A stretch of 64,000 bases of DNA from Aestuariivita sp. (GTDB taxonomy: Bacteria > Pseudomonadota > Alphaproteobacteria > Rhodobacterales > Rhodobacteraceae). The DNA lies in NCBI RefSeq assembly GCF_021404545.1, contig NZ_JAAWWD010000043.1, forward strand, positions 1 to 64,000, read 5' to 3'. This document shows positions 27,338 to 35,540 of the stretch, piece by piece (position 1 is the first letter of the stretch; each line of letters starts with the position of its first letter). A model generated the notes under the pieces. That model was not told the DNA's origin, ran no database searches, and was given only the letters and a program-made list of their open reading frames with translations. The translations under genes were made by a program, and so were the position numbers.

Positions 27338-28069
27338 ATGAAGAATTACATTTCAATGATGGCGATGGCGCTTTTCCTTGCGCTGCCCTTGCAGGCAGCG
27401 GCGCAGGACATCTCGGAGGACAGGGTGCGCGAGCTGGTGCTTGAGACGATCCGCGAAAACCCCGAGATCGTCATGGAGGCCGTCGCGATCCTCGAAGCCC
27501 GGCAGGCCGAGGCACAGGCGGCGTCGCAAGCCGAGGTCCTCTCCCGCGAACGTGACACGCTGGAACGCGACCCCAATGCGCCGGTCCTGGGCAATCCGGA
27601 GGGCGATGTCACGGTGGTGGAGTTCTTCGACTACAATTGTCCCTATTGCCGTCGTGCCAAGCCCGAGATCGAGGCCCTGCTGGCCGCCGATCCGGATGTT
27701 CGCCTTGTCTATCGTGAATGGCCGATCCTCGGCGAAGGGTCGGTGTTTGCTGCCCGTGCCGCGCTGGCCGCGCGCGAACAGGGGCTTTACGAAGACTTCC
27801 ATTGGGCGCTGATGGGCATGAGCGGCCGCGCCGAGGAGTCGTCCGTCCTTCGGATCGCGGAAGACATCGGCCTGGACGTCGCGCAATTGCGCCGCGACAT
27901 GGAAGCGCCGGAGATCGACGCACATATCGAAACTTCGATGCGCCTGGCGCAGGTCCTCGGCATCACGGGCACACCATCCTTCGTGATCGGCGACGCCCTT
28001 GTGCCCGGTGTCGTGGATGCCGAGCAGTTGCAAACGCTCGTCACCGATGCGCGAGAACCGGAACAATGA
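27338..28069 (+). CDS. DsbA-family protein with N-terminal helical domain (ScsC-like)
   Basis: A 243-residue periplasmic protein. A signal (SMMAMALFLALPLQAAA) is followed by a helical segment (VRELVLETIRENPEIVMEAV) like the oligomerisation stalk of ScsC. The thioredoxin fold has CPYC in FFDYNCPYCRRAKPEIEAL and a cis-Pro loop in GITGTPSFVIG. It probably repairs disulfides during copper stress, reduced by the ScsB-like protein. It lies one base after the cytochrome stop and overlaps the L,D-transpeptidase gene (ATGA). Confidence 0.85.
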   Translation: MKNYISMMAMALFLALPLQAAAQDISEDRVRELVLETIRENPEIVMEAVAILEARQAEAQAASQAEVLSRERDTLERDPNAPVLGNPEGDVTVVEFFDYNCPYCRRAKPEIEALLAADPDVRLVYREWPILGEGSVFAARAALAAREQGLYEDFHWALMGMSGRAEESSVLRIAEDIGLDVAQLRRDMEAPEIDAHIETSMRLAQVLGITGTPSFVIGDALVPGVVDAEQLQTLVTDAREPEQ

Positions 28070-28752
28070 ACGCGGCCGGAAAGACGGGCCTGACGCGCCG
28101 CCATTTCATCATCACCGCAACCGCCCTATTTTCGCCGCCCATCTCGGGGCCGCTTCTGGCGGATAGCTGGCCGAGCGAGGCGCAGAAAAGCGCATGGGAT
28201 GCCGAGGTCACGCCGCCCTTCTTCAACCTTGAGATATCCAATCCCTGGGGGCTCGATCCGCGATTTCTTCCGCAACGGGTCGAGGCGCGGGCAGGCCTTG
28301 TTCCGGGGAACATTCACGTCGATGCCATCGCGCGCTACCTTTATCACATCGAGGAGGGCGGGACGGCCATGCGCTATGGCGTGGCCATCGCACGCGGCAA
28401 TCTCTACGAACCCGGCACCTACACGATCCGGCGCAAGGTGCGCTGGCCGCACTGGACCCCGACGCGCTCGATGATCGAACGGGATCCGGAACTGTACGCA
28501 GATGTCGAAGACGGAATGGAGCCGGGTCCTGACAATCCGCTCGGCGCGCGTGCCCTGTATCTCTACGTGGGCGATCGCGACACCTATCTGCGCATTCACG
28601 GCTCGCCCCAGCCCCGCTCTATCGGGGGCCGCGCGAGTTCGGGCTGCGTGCGGATGGTCAATGCCCATGCCATTGCGCTCTACCCGCTGGTCGAAACCGG
28701 GGTGACGGCGTATCTGCATCCGCCTGAGGACTACGTCGGCGCACACAGTTGA
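28066..28752 (+). CDS. L,D-transpeptidase (YkuD domain), Tat-like signal
   Basis: A 228-residue protein from ATG 28066. The twin-arginine-like signal is LTRRHFIITATALFSPP. The YkuD catalytic core is IHGSPQPRSIGGRASSGCVRM with His and nucleophilic Cys. It cross-links peptidoglycan in the periplasm. Its catalytic Cys may make it a client of the coupled DsbA-like gene, and YkuD enzymes can bypass metal-inhibited transpeptidases. The frame is open far upstream, but that part lies inside the DsbA gene. Confidence 0.88.
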   Translation: MNAAGKTGLTRRHFIITATALFSPPISGPLLADSWPSEAQKSAWDAEVTPPFFNLEISNPWGLDPRFLPQRVEARAGLVPGNIHVDAIARYLYHIEEGGTAMRYGVAIARGNLYEPGTYTIRRKVRWPHWTPTRSMIERDPELYADVEDGMEPGPDNPLGARALYLYVGDRDTYLRIHGSPQPRSIGGRASSGCVRMVNAHAIALYPLVETGVTAYLHPPEDYVGAHS

Positions 28753-28811
28753 GTACGAAATTCGAGGCGCCCGAGAGACGCTGGCGAAGCCACTGCGCGA
28801 AAGGACCGGAT

Positions 28812-29072
28812 TTGGGACGAAAATTCATCAATAGCTTGGCATTGTCGGCCCTTCTGGGCGGATGCACCGCTGTCGTCGGCACCGAAGACTCGGCCCCCGA
28901 TCCCGTCCCCGAGCAGGTTGTGGCCCTGGCAGCCCCTTACCAGGATGTCTCGACGGCGCGCCTTCTGCCACGTGACGGGTGCTACTGGTATCTCCACCAG
29001 GGGCCGGTCGAAGCCACCCTCTTGCCGCTCAGAACCATCGACGGGCGACCGATCTGCGCTGCGCGAGAGTAG
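28812..29072 (+). CDS. Small lipoprotein
   Basis: TTG 28812 follows AAGGA at 28801 and gives an 86-residue lipoprotein (signal ending LALSALLGGC). The frame can be extended back to TTG 28749, which overlaps the L,D-transpeptidase stop. The mature part has RLLPRDGCYWYLHQGPVE and RPICAARE. The family is not recognised. It closes the copper module. Confidence 0.55.
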   Translation: MGRKFINSLALSALLGGCTAVVGTEDSAPDPVPEQVVALAAPYQDVSTARLLPRDGCYWYLHQGPVEATLLPLRTIDGRPICAARE

Positions 29073-29314
29073 AGGGCGGCGCCGCTATCGGCCTGGGTTA
29101 TTCCGTCCTCGCTCGATCTCCAGAGCCTACGACCCGGCGCCACACCGATTCGCGACAGAGGGCGGACAAGAAGTCTTCCTTTGGCAAGCCTGCGAAGATG
29201 TTTGCCTCGGTGACAACAGCATCGCAGTGATACCGGCACTATGTTCTGGTCATGAATCCTGTAAATATTAAAATAAACATAAACTTCATTATGCGACTTT
29301 ATACTTAGCGTTGC
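29073..29314. other. Intergenic boundary between metal island and transfer region
   Basis: About 240 bases without a supported gene. Base composition becomes A/T-rich after about 29250 (TAAATATTAAAATAAACATA), unlike the GC-rich metal genes, and leads into the promoter of the transfer region. No repeat or mobile-element end was recognised. Confidence 0.5.
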
Positions 29315-29328
29315 GATAGTATATTATT
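29315..29328. promoter_or_regulatory. Operator-like palindrome before the first transfer-region gene
   Basis: GATAGTATATTATT matches 12 of 14 bases of the perfect palindrome at 31346-31359. It lies 39 bases before the ATG at 29367. Confidence 0.4.
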
Positions 29329-29366
29329 GTATGTATGCTGAACTCCTATCACGGAGGCTCCACAGC

Positions 29367-30062
29367 ATGCGCCATTTACTCAAAAAGCTCCTCCCCTCGG
29401 TCGCAGTCGCTTTGACCGTGACAGGTTCTTCGCTGCCAATACCTGCCCGCGCGCAGACATACCCGATCGATTGCGCGATCCTCTTGTGCCTGTCTGGCGG
29501 CTGGCCTGCTTCCGTCCCTTGCGCCCGAGCCCGCGCCGAATTTATCCGGCGGATTACACCTTGGCCGGTCGAACCACCGCTGCAAATCTGGCGCTGTCCC
29601 ATGGGCGCCTCCTACGAGAACGATCGGTTACAAAACAACGCTGGCGGCATCTTTGAAGCCTTGTACCGAACGGACAGCCGTCGACCGCTTCAATCCTTGC
29701 TAGTAGATAATCTCGTTCCCACCGACCTCGCCCTGCGGCTCGTTCAGGACCGCGCGGACATCGATATCAGCGGGCCAGAGTTCAATTTCGTGCGGTCCAT
29801 CCGCGTCTTCGATGTACGGTATGCACGACAGCACGAGTCCGGGCGCGATGGGGATTGTAACCGAAGCGCGACCGTGGTCCTCGGCACCTACGGGACCCAA
29901 GGCGATTTCTCATGGCAGCGATCTTCGATAACTGCCATGCCCGAGGCCCATGTGGGACTTGAACGTTGGGGCGAGCATTGCCCTGGCATTTATCACCGAT
30001 CCGTCTTCGTCGATTGGCGTGACTATGACGGCAACTACGGGTTCGAGCAGGTGAACTACTGA
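29367..30062 (+). CDS. Exported hypothetical protein at the head of the transfer region
   Basis: A 231-residue product. ATG 29367 follows ACGGAGG and starts a signal peptide (MRHLLKKLLPSVAVALTVTG, cleavage near PARAQ). The mature protein has several Cys (YPIDCAILLCLSGGWP; WRCPMG; GDCNRS; GEHCPG) likely forming disulfides, and a repeated aromatic end. I do not recognise the family. Its position before the virB operon and its export suggest a surface or transfer-associated role. Confidence 0.6.
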   Translation: MRHLLKKLLPSVAVALTVTGSSLPIPARAQTYPIDCAILLCLSGGWPASVPCARARAEFIRRITPWPVEPPLQIWRCPMGASYENDRLQNNAGGIFEALYRTDSRRPLQSLLVDNLVPTDLALRLVQDRADIDISGPEFNFVRSIRVFDVRYARQHESGRDGDCNRSATVVLGTYGTQGDFSWQRSSITAMPEAHVGLERWGEHCPGIYHRSVFVDWRDYDGNYGFEQVNY

Positions 30063-30182
30063 CCTGCCGCCACGTAGATTTGTCATGGAAGACGGCTTCT
30101 TTGGCTTGCACGACCGCACCGCATACGCTTCGCGGTCCACATGCTGTTTGGCGTTTAGGCAAACACCGCGGGTTCGCTCTGT

Positions 30183-30410
30183 TCACCCGTCGTCGCTTCT
30201 TCCGATCCTCGTCAGCGCATCGAAGTCGATTTCTTGCTTCTGTTCGTCACTTATATCCGGCCGGGTTTCCGATACCGGCTGGGGCCCTTGGACGTCCCAC
30301 ATCACCGCATGTGAGCCTGTACTCCAGCGATAAACCCAACCAACAACACTGCACCCATCGGTACCGATCAGATTGGCGATCGCGACGCCCTCACCCCTAT
30401 CATCGTTCAC
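30183..30410 (-). CDS. Small hypothetical protein
   Basis: A 75-residue frame from GTG 30408-30410. The stretch ANLIGTDGCSVVGWVYRWSTG looks like a genuine small beta-rich domain and not a shadow, and no other good frame covers this region. The C-terminus (DEQKQEIDFDALTRIGRSDDG) is acidic. Function is unknown. It is on the strand of the nearby XRE regulator. Confidence 0.4.
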   Translation of the reverse strand: MNDDRGEGVAIANLIGTDGCSVVGWVYRWSTGSHAVMWDVQGPQPVSETRPDISDEQKQEIDFDALTRIGRSDDG

Positions 30411-30579
30411 TGTTTACTGACTTCCTGCACTGTGGCGCTGCGAATTGCGGCGTGGGATTGCAGAGCGTTCACTACGACCGCGCGCCGGGCTTCTTTGATG
30501 TTGGCTACCTGGTCCTCGATGAGGAAATGATCATCAGACCGGGAAAGTGGGTTCCCGTGTTCTCAACAATTCATTGGCT

Positions 30580-30837
30580 TCAAATCCTGTGGTCGGGCTC
30601 CGTGGCGGCTTCAACGATCGCCAGAACCTCGAACGGGTCAAAGCCGATGGCGCGCGCCAAGACGACCAGCTCGACAACGTCGACCCGGCGCTGGCCGCTC
30701 TCAAGGCGGGCAATAAGGGACTGGTGGCATCTGAGCCTGTCTGCCAGGTCTTTCTGACCAAGGCCCGCTTTGACACGGGCGTCGACCAACGCCTGACAGA
30801 GTGCCACTTGTCCCTTGCTTCTGATTGTCTTTGCCAC
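30580..30837 (-). CDS. XRE-family helix-turn-helix regulator
   Basis: An 85-residue regulator from a GTG start. The HTH is clear: RVKAGLGQKDLADRLRCHQS followed by LIARLESGQRRVDVVELVVL. It is small and cytoplasmic. It lies upstream of the virB operon with two perfect inverted repeats before its start, so it probably represses itself and perhaps the transfer promoters that share the GATAGTATAC palindromes. The link to those palindromes is inferred. Confidence 0.8.
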   Translation of the reverse strand: MAKTIRSKGQVALCQALVDARVKAGLGQKDLADRLRCHQSLIARLESGQRRVDVVELVVLARAIGFDPFEVLAIVEAATEPDHRI

Positions 30838-30838
30838 G

Positions 30839-30897
30839 CGTCACATACCTTTTGTGACGTCGCTAGCGGATGAAATCTGTTATCTAAAAAGTAGATA
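30839..30897 (-). promoter_or_regulatory. Two inverted repeats in the promoter of the XRE gene
   Basis: CGTCACA/TGTGACG (30839-30859, 7-bp arms, 7-bp spacer) abuts the start codon. TATCTA/TAGATA (30881-30897, 5-bp spacer) lies at the likely core promoter. Both arms are perfect. They are candidate operators for autoregulation. Confidence 0.5.
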
Positions 30898-30961
30898 TAT
30901 GAGGGTGTTATCGGCGTCTGGTTTCCATGGGCTGCAAGTCTGATGCTCCCGAGGTTGCCCA

Positions 30962-31255
30962 TCAATCCCCTACCAATTGTAGAAATCGGCCGTAGTCCTC
31001 ACTGACCTCCCTCGCTTCCTCGAACGCGCGGGCGCGTTCGCCGTCGAGGCACCGGAAGTAGCTCTGGATATCCTGAATGTAATCTTCGAAGTCCCCGCGG
31101 ATGATGTCCGCATAGTCCCGCGCCGCCTGCGAATCGCTTGGCAGGAAAGGACGGACCGGGGCGAAGCAGGATTCCGCCAAAACCGGCCCAGGAACGCAGA
31201 TCAGAAGGGCCATAGCTTGCAATGGGAGCAGGCATGTCAACCTTGGGTTTCTCAA
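30962..31255 (-). CDS. Small exported protein
   Basis: TTG 31255 lies after AAGGAG and gives about 97 residues; GTG 31282 would add nine. The signal peptide is LPLQAMALLICVPGPVLAES. The mature part is helical and acidic (RDYADIIRGDFEDYIQDIQS; EEAREVSEDYGRFLQ) with two Cys (ESCFAP and YFRCLD). Family unknown. It is divergent from the virB operon, and a periplasmic transfer-associated role is possible. Confidence 0.55.
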   Translation of the reverse strand: MRNPRLTCLLPLQAMALLICVPGPVLAESCFAPVRPFLPSDSQAARDYADIIRGDFEDYIQDIQSYFRCLDGERARAFEEAREVSEDYGRFLQLVGD

Positions 31256-31345
31256 ACCTGTTATCTCCTTGATCGCGGACACTGGCCGTGACTAGTGTTT
31301 GCGTGACCAAACTACAGCTGAAGCACGATATTACATCTTGCGGTT

Positions 31346-31359
31346 GATAGTATACTATC
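31346..31359. promoter_or_regulatory. Perfect 14-bp palindrome before the virB operon
   Basis: GATAGTATACTATC equals its own reverse complement. It lies 52 bases before the start at 31412 and on the other side faces the exported-protein gene. Related sequences occur at 29315 and 54359. Confidence 0.55.
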
Positions 31360-31411
31360 GTAACTCTGGGCTTCAAGTGGGAATGCCTGGGGTCGCGCCA
31401 TTGGAGAAAGC

Positions 31412-31792
31412 GTGAGCCGGGCCATGAACTGGGACATCGAAGCACCAAATGTGGTTACGGAAGCCAGGTTCCGCGAACTCGTGGAAAGCGGCTATAGCGC
31501 TGAAATCCTATGCCAGGAGTCAGCACATAAGAAAGGCCCCAGCTATTACGGGGTCTGGATCATGCGCGTTGTCTCTGATGATAGCGTGGAAAAGCTCCTC
31601 GTCACCGCCCGCACGCGGACGACCTACAACGATATCAAGATCCGCGAGTTCAAGACGATCTCCGGCGTGGTGTCTTTCTTCATTGGCCTTGGCTTTGCGC
31701 ATGTCGACCTGCCGCTTGAAGCGGGGACAAGCCGGACCCACAAACTCGCGCCGTCAGACAAAGCCCCATCAGACAAGGGCGCTGGCAGCTAA
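31412..31792 (+). CDS. Conserved-looking transfer-region protein of unknown function
   Basis: A 126-residue cytoplasmic-looking protein from GTG 31412, after GGAGAAAG (ATG 31424 also possible). Segments such as VTEARFRELVESGYSAEILCQ and GVWIMRVVSDDSVEKLLVTA, and a later GVVSFFIGLGFAHVDLPLE, look like a compact alpha/beta domain. I cannot name the family. It is the first gene of the virB operon and overlaps the transglycosylase gene by about 90 bases if that starts at 31701. Confidence 0.6.
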   Translation: MSRAMNWDIEAPNVVTEARFRELVESGYSAEILCQESAHKKGPSYYGVWIMRVVSDDSVEKLLVTARTRTTYNDIKIREFKTISGVVSFFIGLGFAHVDLPLEAGTSRTHKLAPSDKAPSDKGAGS

Positions 31793-32450
31793 CCTCGTCT
31801 GTCTCTGGCTGGTCGCAGCACCTGCCTCAGCGCAAATGGTCCTGGTCATGGAGAGCGACGGCTCTCTGACCCCGTCCCGCTCCCAAAGCAGCTTTGCTCG
31901 AAACTACAATGACGGCATCGGTCAGGGTTCGGCCTCCGATGGGATCGCGATCTTCGGCGAGGTAGAGGCCGAGCAAGAGGGCGTCCAAGTCGCGGCCCTT
32001 GCCCGCCCGACTCCCCTGCCCCGCGGAGATGTCCTCTCCGGGATTCAGACCACGGCCTTGCGCTATGCCGGCCATCCCGGCCTGCGTCGCGCAGGGCTTT
32101 CCGTGACGGATTGGCTGGCTCTCTATCGGGCCAATATCGAGGTTGAGAGCGCCTACCGGCAGGATGCGTTTTCAAGTGCAGGTGCCATTGGCCTTGGTCA
32201 ATTGATGCCAGCGACGGCGCGTGATCTGGGCGTCGACCCGCGTGATCCGCTGCAGAACCTCGACGGCTCCGCCCGCTACCTCGCGATGATGCTGGAGACG
32301 TTCGGCGATCCGCATCTGGCGCTGGCGGCCTACAACGCGGGGCCGGACGCCGTGCGCCAACACGGTGGCATTCCCCCTTACCGAGAAACCCAGAACCACG
32401 TGGCCCGCGTCATGGCCGTCGTGGCCCGATTGGAAGGATCAAATTCATGA
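31701..32450 (+). CDS. virB1: Lytic transglycosylase, VirB1-like
   Basis: A soluble lytic transglycosylase that opens peptidoglycan for the secretion channel. The catalytic Glu is in ANIEVESAYRQDAFSSAGAI, followed by GLGQLMPATARDLGVDP and YLAMMLETFGDPHLALAAYNAGP, all typical of the SLT fold. The start is uncertain. ATG 31701 gives 249 residues with a signal ending LWLVAAPASAQ, and a non-AUG start near 31780 could give a normal-length signal. It overlaps virB2 by 4 bases. Confidence 0.82.
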   Translation: MSTCRLKRGQAGPTNSRRQTKPHQTRALAANLVCLWLVAAPASAQMVLVMESDGSLTPSRSQSSFARNYNDGIGQGSASDGIAIFGEVEAEQEGVQVAALARPTPLPRGDVLSGIQTTALRYAGHPGLRRAGLSVTDWLALYRANIEVESAYRQDAFSSAGAIGLGQLMPATARDLGVDPRDPLQNLDGSARYLAMMLETFGDPHLALAAYNAGPDAVRQHGGIPPYRETQNHVARVMAVVARLEGSNS

Positions 32451-32740
32451 AACAGATCTCAAACCTCTTTGTCGCCTCGCTGGCGCTATTCCTGCTGATT
32501 GCCGAACCCGCCCTCGCCCAGAGCATTGATCTCTCCCCGATCCAGAGCCTGTTACAGGGCATTGTCGACGCGCTGACCGGCCCACTTGGCGTTGTCATCG
32601 CGACGCTTGCCGTTCTGGGGGTCTTTCTCAGCTGGTTCTTCAACATCATAGATCTGCGCCAGGCGCTCTGGGTCCTCGTGGGCATCGCTGGTGTTGCCGC
32701 CGCCCCCACCATCGTTGCCGCGGTCTTTGCCGGTGGCTGA
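32447..32740 (+). CDS. virB2: VirB2/TrbC-like pilin
   Basis: A 97-residue pilin precursor. A signal (LFVASLALFLLIAEPALAQ) is followed by two hydrophobic helices (GPLGVVIATLAVLGVFLSWFF and ALWVLVGIAGVAAAPTIVAA) as in TrbC/VirB2. It forms the conjugative pilus or its base. It overlaps virB1 (ATGA) and virB3. Confidence 0.88.
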   Translation: MKQISNLFVASLALFLLIAEPALAQSIDLSPIQSLLQGIVDALTGPLGVVIATLAVLGVFLSWFFNIIDLRQALWVLVGIAGVAAAPTIVAAVFAGG

Positions 32741-33011
32741 GCGCGCGCCTCTCTTTCTCGGCCTCGTGCGCCCGCCGAAGCTTCTGGGCCTGCCCATCAT
32801 GTACGCGATGGTCTGGCTCTTCGGTTCGGTGCTCTTGTTCGTCTGGGTCCAGCACATCGGGGTGCTGGGCGTGGCCGCCCTTCTTTATCCGGTGCTGTGG
32901 AAGGCCGCAGATTGGGACCCGCGTTTCATCGACGTGATGATGACGGCCCTGCAGGAGACACCGCCCACGCGCAACAGGTCCATCCATGGCGGGGACAGCT
33001 ATGCCCCGTGA
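32733..33011 (+). CDS. virB3: VirB3-like inner-membrane protein
   Basis: About 92 residues from GTG 32733, overlapping the virB2 stop. The pattern is LFLGLVRPPKLLGLPIMYAM, then helices VWLFGSVLLFVWV and IGVLGVAALLYPVLW, then DPRFIDVMMTAL, all typical of VirB3. It works with VirB4 in pilus assembly. It overlaps virB4 by about 26 bases. Confidence 0.85.
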   Translation: MAERAPLFLGLVRPPKLLGLPIMYAMVWLFGSVLLFVWVQHIGVLGVAALLYPVLWKAADWDPRFIDVMMTALQETPPTRNRSIHGGDSYAP

Positions 33012-35376
33012 TGACGCCCGTGATGCTGCGCTCGATGCCCGCACAATGACGCCAGACTGGTATGCGCGCGAGACCCGCCTCGCGCATATGCTGCCCTATG
33101 TGAGCCTCGTTGACGACCAGACCGTGCGGACCCGGGTGAACGAACTCTTCCGGTGCATCCGGCTCGAGGGGATCAACAGCTACACGACCGACGATGCCTA
33201 TCTCGACAAGGTGACGGCGCTCTTTGCCCGCATCGTCGCGCAGCTCGGGCCGGAATTCAGCTATTACGTCCACAAGGTCTCCAAGGCCATCAAACCTGAT
33301 CTCGACCCGATCCGTGAGGACAGCTTCGCAGGCGAGGTTGACCGGCGCTGGCGCGCGAAACTCGAGACCAGCGGACTCCGCGACAAGACCCTGACGCTCA
33401 CCGTCATTCACCGCCCGCCCCCGAAAAGCCTCCTGCCGTTCCTCGGCCGCAGCGCGCCGGACCGGCTGAGAGAGGAGACCCGCAAGCGCCTGCAGCGCCT
33501 CGGTGAGGCAGTGAACGTCTTTCTGTCTGGCCTCGCCGAGCTGAAGCCGCGCTTGCTGTCGGCCGCATCGGGGGAATTGGTGGGGTTTCTGGGCGCGCTG
33601 AACACAGGCACCGAGCTGCCGCTCTACCCGGCAAACACCTACGGCTTTTTGTCCTTCAACGTCGCCAATACCCGCGTGACGTTTCAGGGGGACCATTTCG
33701 AGCTCTCGGAAGGCGTCGTGGGCCATCGCTACGGCAAGAGTTTCACCATCGGGGAATACGCCGAGGCCACCTCCTGCACCATGTTCGACATGCTGAACCT
33801 GCCGGTCGACATGATCGTGACGCACTCCTTCACGCCGATCAACTCAAACGTGATGGCGGGCCGCATCAAGCGGCAAAAGCGCCAGATGCAGGCCAGCCAG
33901 GACGCAGCCCTCTCACTCCTGGAAGCCCTCGACATCGCCGCCGATGATCTCGAGGCCAAGCGCCAAAGCTTCGGCGAGCATCACATGGTCGTGACGCTCT
34001 TTTGCGACACGCTCGAAGAACTGCAAACCCTCAGCGCCGAGATCGTGAACGCCGCCGCAACCGAAGGCGTGAAGATGATTGGCGAGCGGGTCGCGGCCAA
34101 GGCGCATTACCTCAGCCAGCACCCCGGCAACCAGCCCAAGCGCGTGCGCGCCAGCGCCGTCACCAATCGCAACTTCGCGGATTTTGCGGCCTTCCACCGG
34201 ACACAGCTCGGCAAACCTGCAGCACTTACCCCCTGGGGCCGGGTCGTCACCTATCTGCCCACGCCGGAGCAGAGCGCCTACCGGTTTTCCTATCACGAGC
34301 AGGGATCGCCCGACAAAGAACCGACCAGCGGCCATACCCTGATCATGGGGCGGCCCGGGTCGGGCAAATCGGTGCTGTCGGCCTTCCTGATGACCCAAGC
34401 CCGTCGCGCAGGGGCGCGGATCTTCGTCTTCGATTACCGTCTTGGTATGGAGATGGCGGTCCGCGCCAATGGCGGGCGCTACGCGTCCCTGAACGCCGGC
34501 CAGCCCACAGGCCTCAATCCGCTCTGGACCGAGACCGATGCGCGGGGCACCGCCTGGCTCTCGGACTGGCTTGCCACCCTGCTCTACCGCGCCGACAAGC
34601 CCCTGACGCCCGCACAGACCAACCGCATCCAGGAAGTCGTGCGCCAGAATGCCCAGGCCTCCAATCCGGCCCTGCGGAACTGGCGGGATTTCGCATCGCT
34701 TTTTGTGTCTACGGATGACGGCGGCGATCTGCACCAGCGCCTGCTCGAGTGGACCGAAGACGGCCGCTACGGCTGGATCTTCGGGCAGAGCCTCGAGGAC
34801 ACGTTCTCGCTCAAGGGCGATGTCGTGGGCTTCGATCTGACCGGCATTCTCGACAGCGAGGCCGACAAGGAACGGATGGCGGTCCTTTCCTATCTCTTCC
34901 GTCGGGTCGAGCGCGAGATCGAGGACCGCCGCCCCACCATCATCGTGATCGACGAGGCCTGGAAGGCGCTCGACAACGCATATTTTGCCGAACGGTTGTC
35001 GAACTGGCTCGTGACCGCGCGCAAGCAGAACACGGTTGCCGTGATGATGACGCAATACGCAAGCCAGCTAGAGCGCACCCGGACCGGCAAGACCATCGTC
35101 GAAGCCGTTCCGACGCAAATCCTGCTTCCGAACATCCGCGCCCATGCGGCCGACTACGCGATGCTGAACCTCTATGAGAAGGAACTCGACGTGCTTCTCA
35201 ACACTGGCAGCGACAGCCGCTTGGCCCTCATCCGCGACGACCAGGGCTCGATCGTCATTGATGCCGATCTGAGCGCCCTCGGGCCCAATCTCACCATCCT
35301 CGGCGGCATGGAAAAGGGCGAAGCGCTTGTCGGCGCCGATTACCGCGACCGCCCGGACTTCTGGAGGCTTTCATGA
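32986..35376 (+). CDS. virB4: VirB4 ATPase of the type IV secretion system
   Basis: A 796-residue ATPase with the CagE/VirB4 N-terminal domain (HMLPYVSLVDDQTVRTR; GNQPKRVRASAVTNRNFADF). The C-terminal RecA-like domain has Walker A MGRPGSGKSV and Walker B IIVIDEAWKAL. It energises pilus assembly and substrate transfer at the inner membrane. ATG 33001 (MPRDDARD) is an alternative start. The length agrees with the family (about 790-830). Confidence 0.93.
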   Translation: MAGTAMPRDDARDAALDARTMTPDWYARETRLAHMLPYVSLVDDQTVRTRVNELFRCIRLEGINSYTTDDAYLDKVTALFARIVAQLGPEFSYYVHKVSKAIKPDLDPIREDSFAGEVDRRWRAKLETSGLRDKTLTLTVIHRPPPKSLLPFLGRSAPDRLREETRKRLQRLGEAVNVFLSGLAELKPRLLSAASGELVGFLGALNTGTELPLYPANTYGFLSFNVANTRVTFQGDHFELSEGVVGHRYGKSFTIGEYAEATSCTMFDMLNLPVDMIVTHSFTPINSNVMAGRIKRQKRQMQASQDAALSLLEALDIAADDLEAKRQSFGEHHMVVTLFCDTLEELQTLSAEIVNAAATEGVKMIGERVAAKAHYLSQHPGNQPKRVRASAVTNRNFADFAAFHRTQLGKPAALTPWGRVVTYLPTPEQSAYRFSYHEQGSPDKEPTSGHTLIMGRPGSGKSVLSAFLMTQARRAGARIFVFDYRLGMEMAVRANGGRYASLNAGQPTGLNPLWTETDARGTAWLSDWLATLLYRADKPLTPAQTNRIQEVVRQNAQASNPALRNWRDFASLFVSTDDGGDLHQRLLEWTEDGRYGWIFGQSLEDTFSLKGDVVGFDLTGILDSEADKERMAVLSYLFRRVEREIEDRRPTIIVIDEAWKALDNAYFAERLSNWLVTARKQNTVAVMMTQYASQLERTRTGKTIVEAVPTQILLPNIRAHAADYAMLNLYEKELDVLLNTGSDSRLALIRDDQGSIVIDADLSALGPNLTILGGMEKGEALVGADYRDRPDFWRLS

Positions 35377-35540
35377 TCCGTATTCTTATCGCTTTGGCTG
35401 CGCTCGGCGCGCTGGCCTCCTGCACCCAGTACCGGGAGCCGCAGGCGAACTGCTTCACATTCCTTGCGTCCACGGCACCCGTCGCGCCTGATTGCCACTT
35501 CACGCCCCTTGGCACCCCGGAGGGCGACGTTGAAGTCTAG
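35373..35540 (+). CDS. Short lipoprotein between virB4 and the second transglycosylase (VirB7-like position)
   Basis: A 55-residue lipoprotein. Its ATG overlaps the virB4 stop (ATGA) and its 3' end overlaps the next gene. The signal MIRILIALAALGALASC ends in a lipobox LASC. The mature part holds two further Cys (NCFTF and DCHFT). VirB7 is a similarly short lipoprotein that pairs with VirB9 through a disulfide, so this is a reasonable functional equivalent, although the gene order differs. Confidence 0.65.
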   Translation: MIRILIALAALGALASCTQYREPQANCFTFLASTAPVAPDCHFTPLGTPEGDVEV

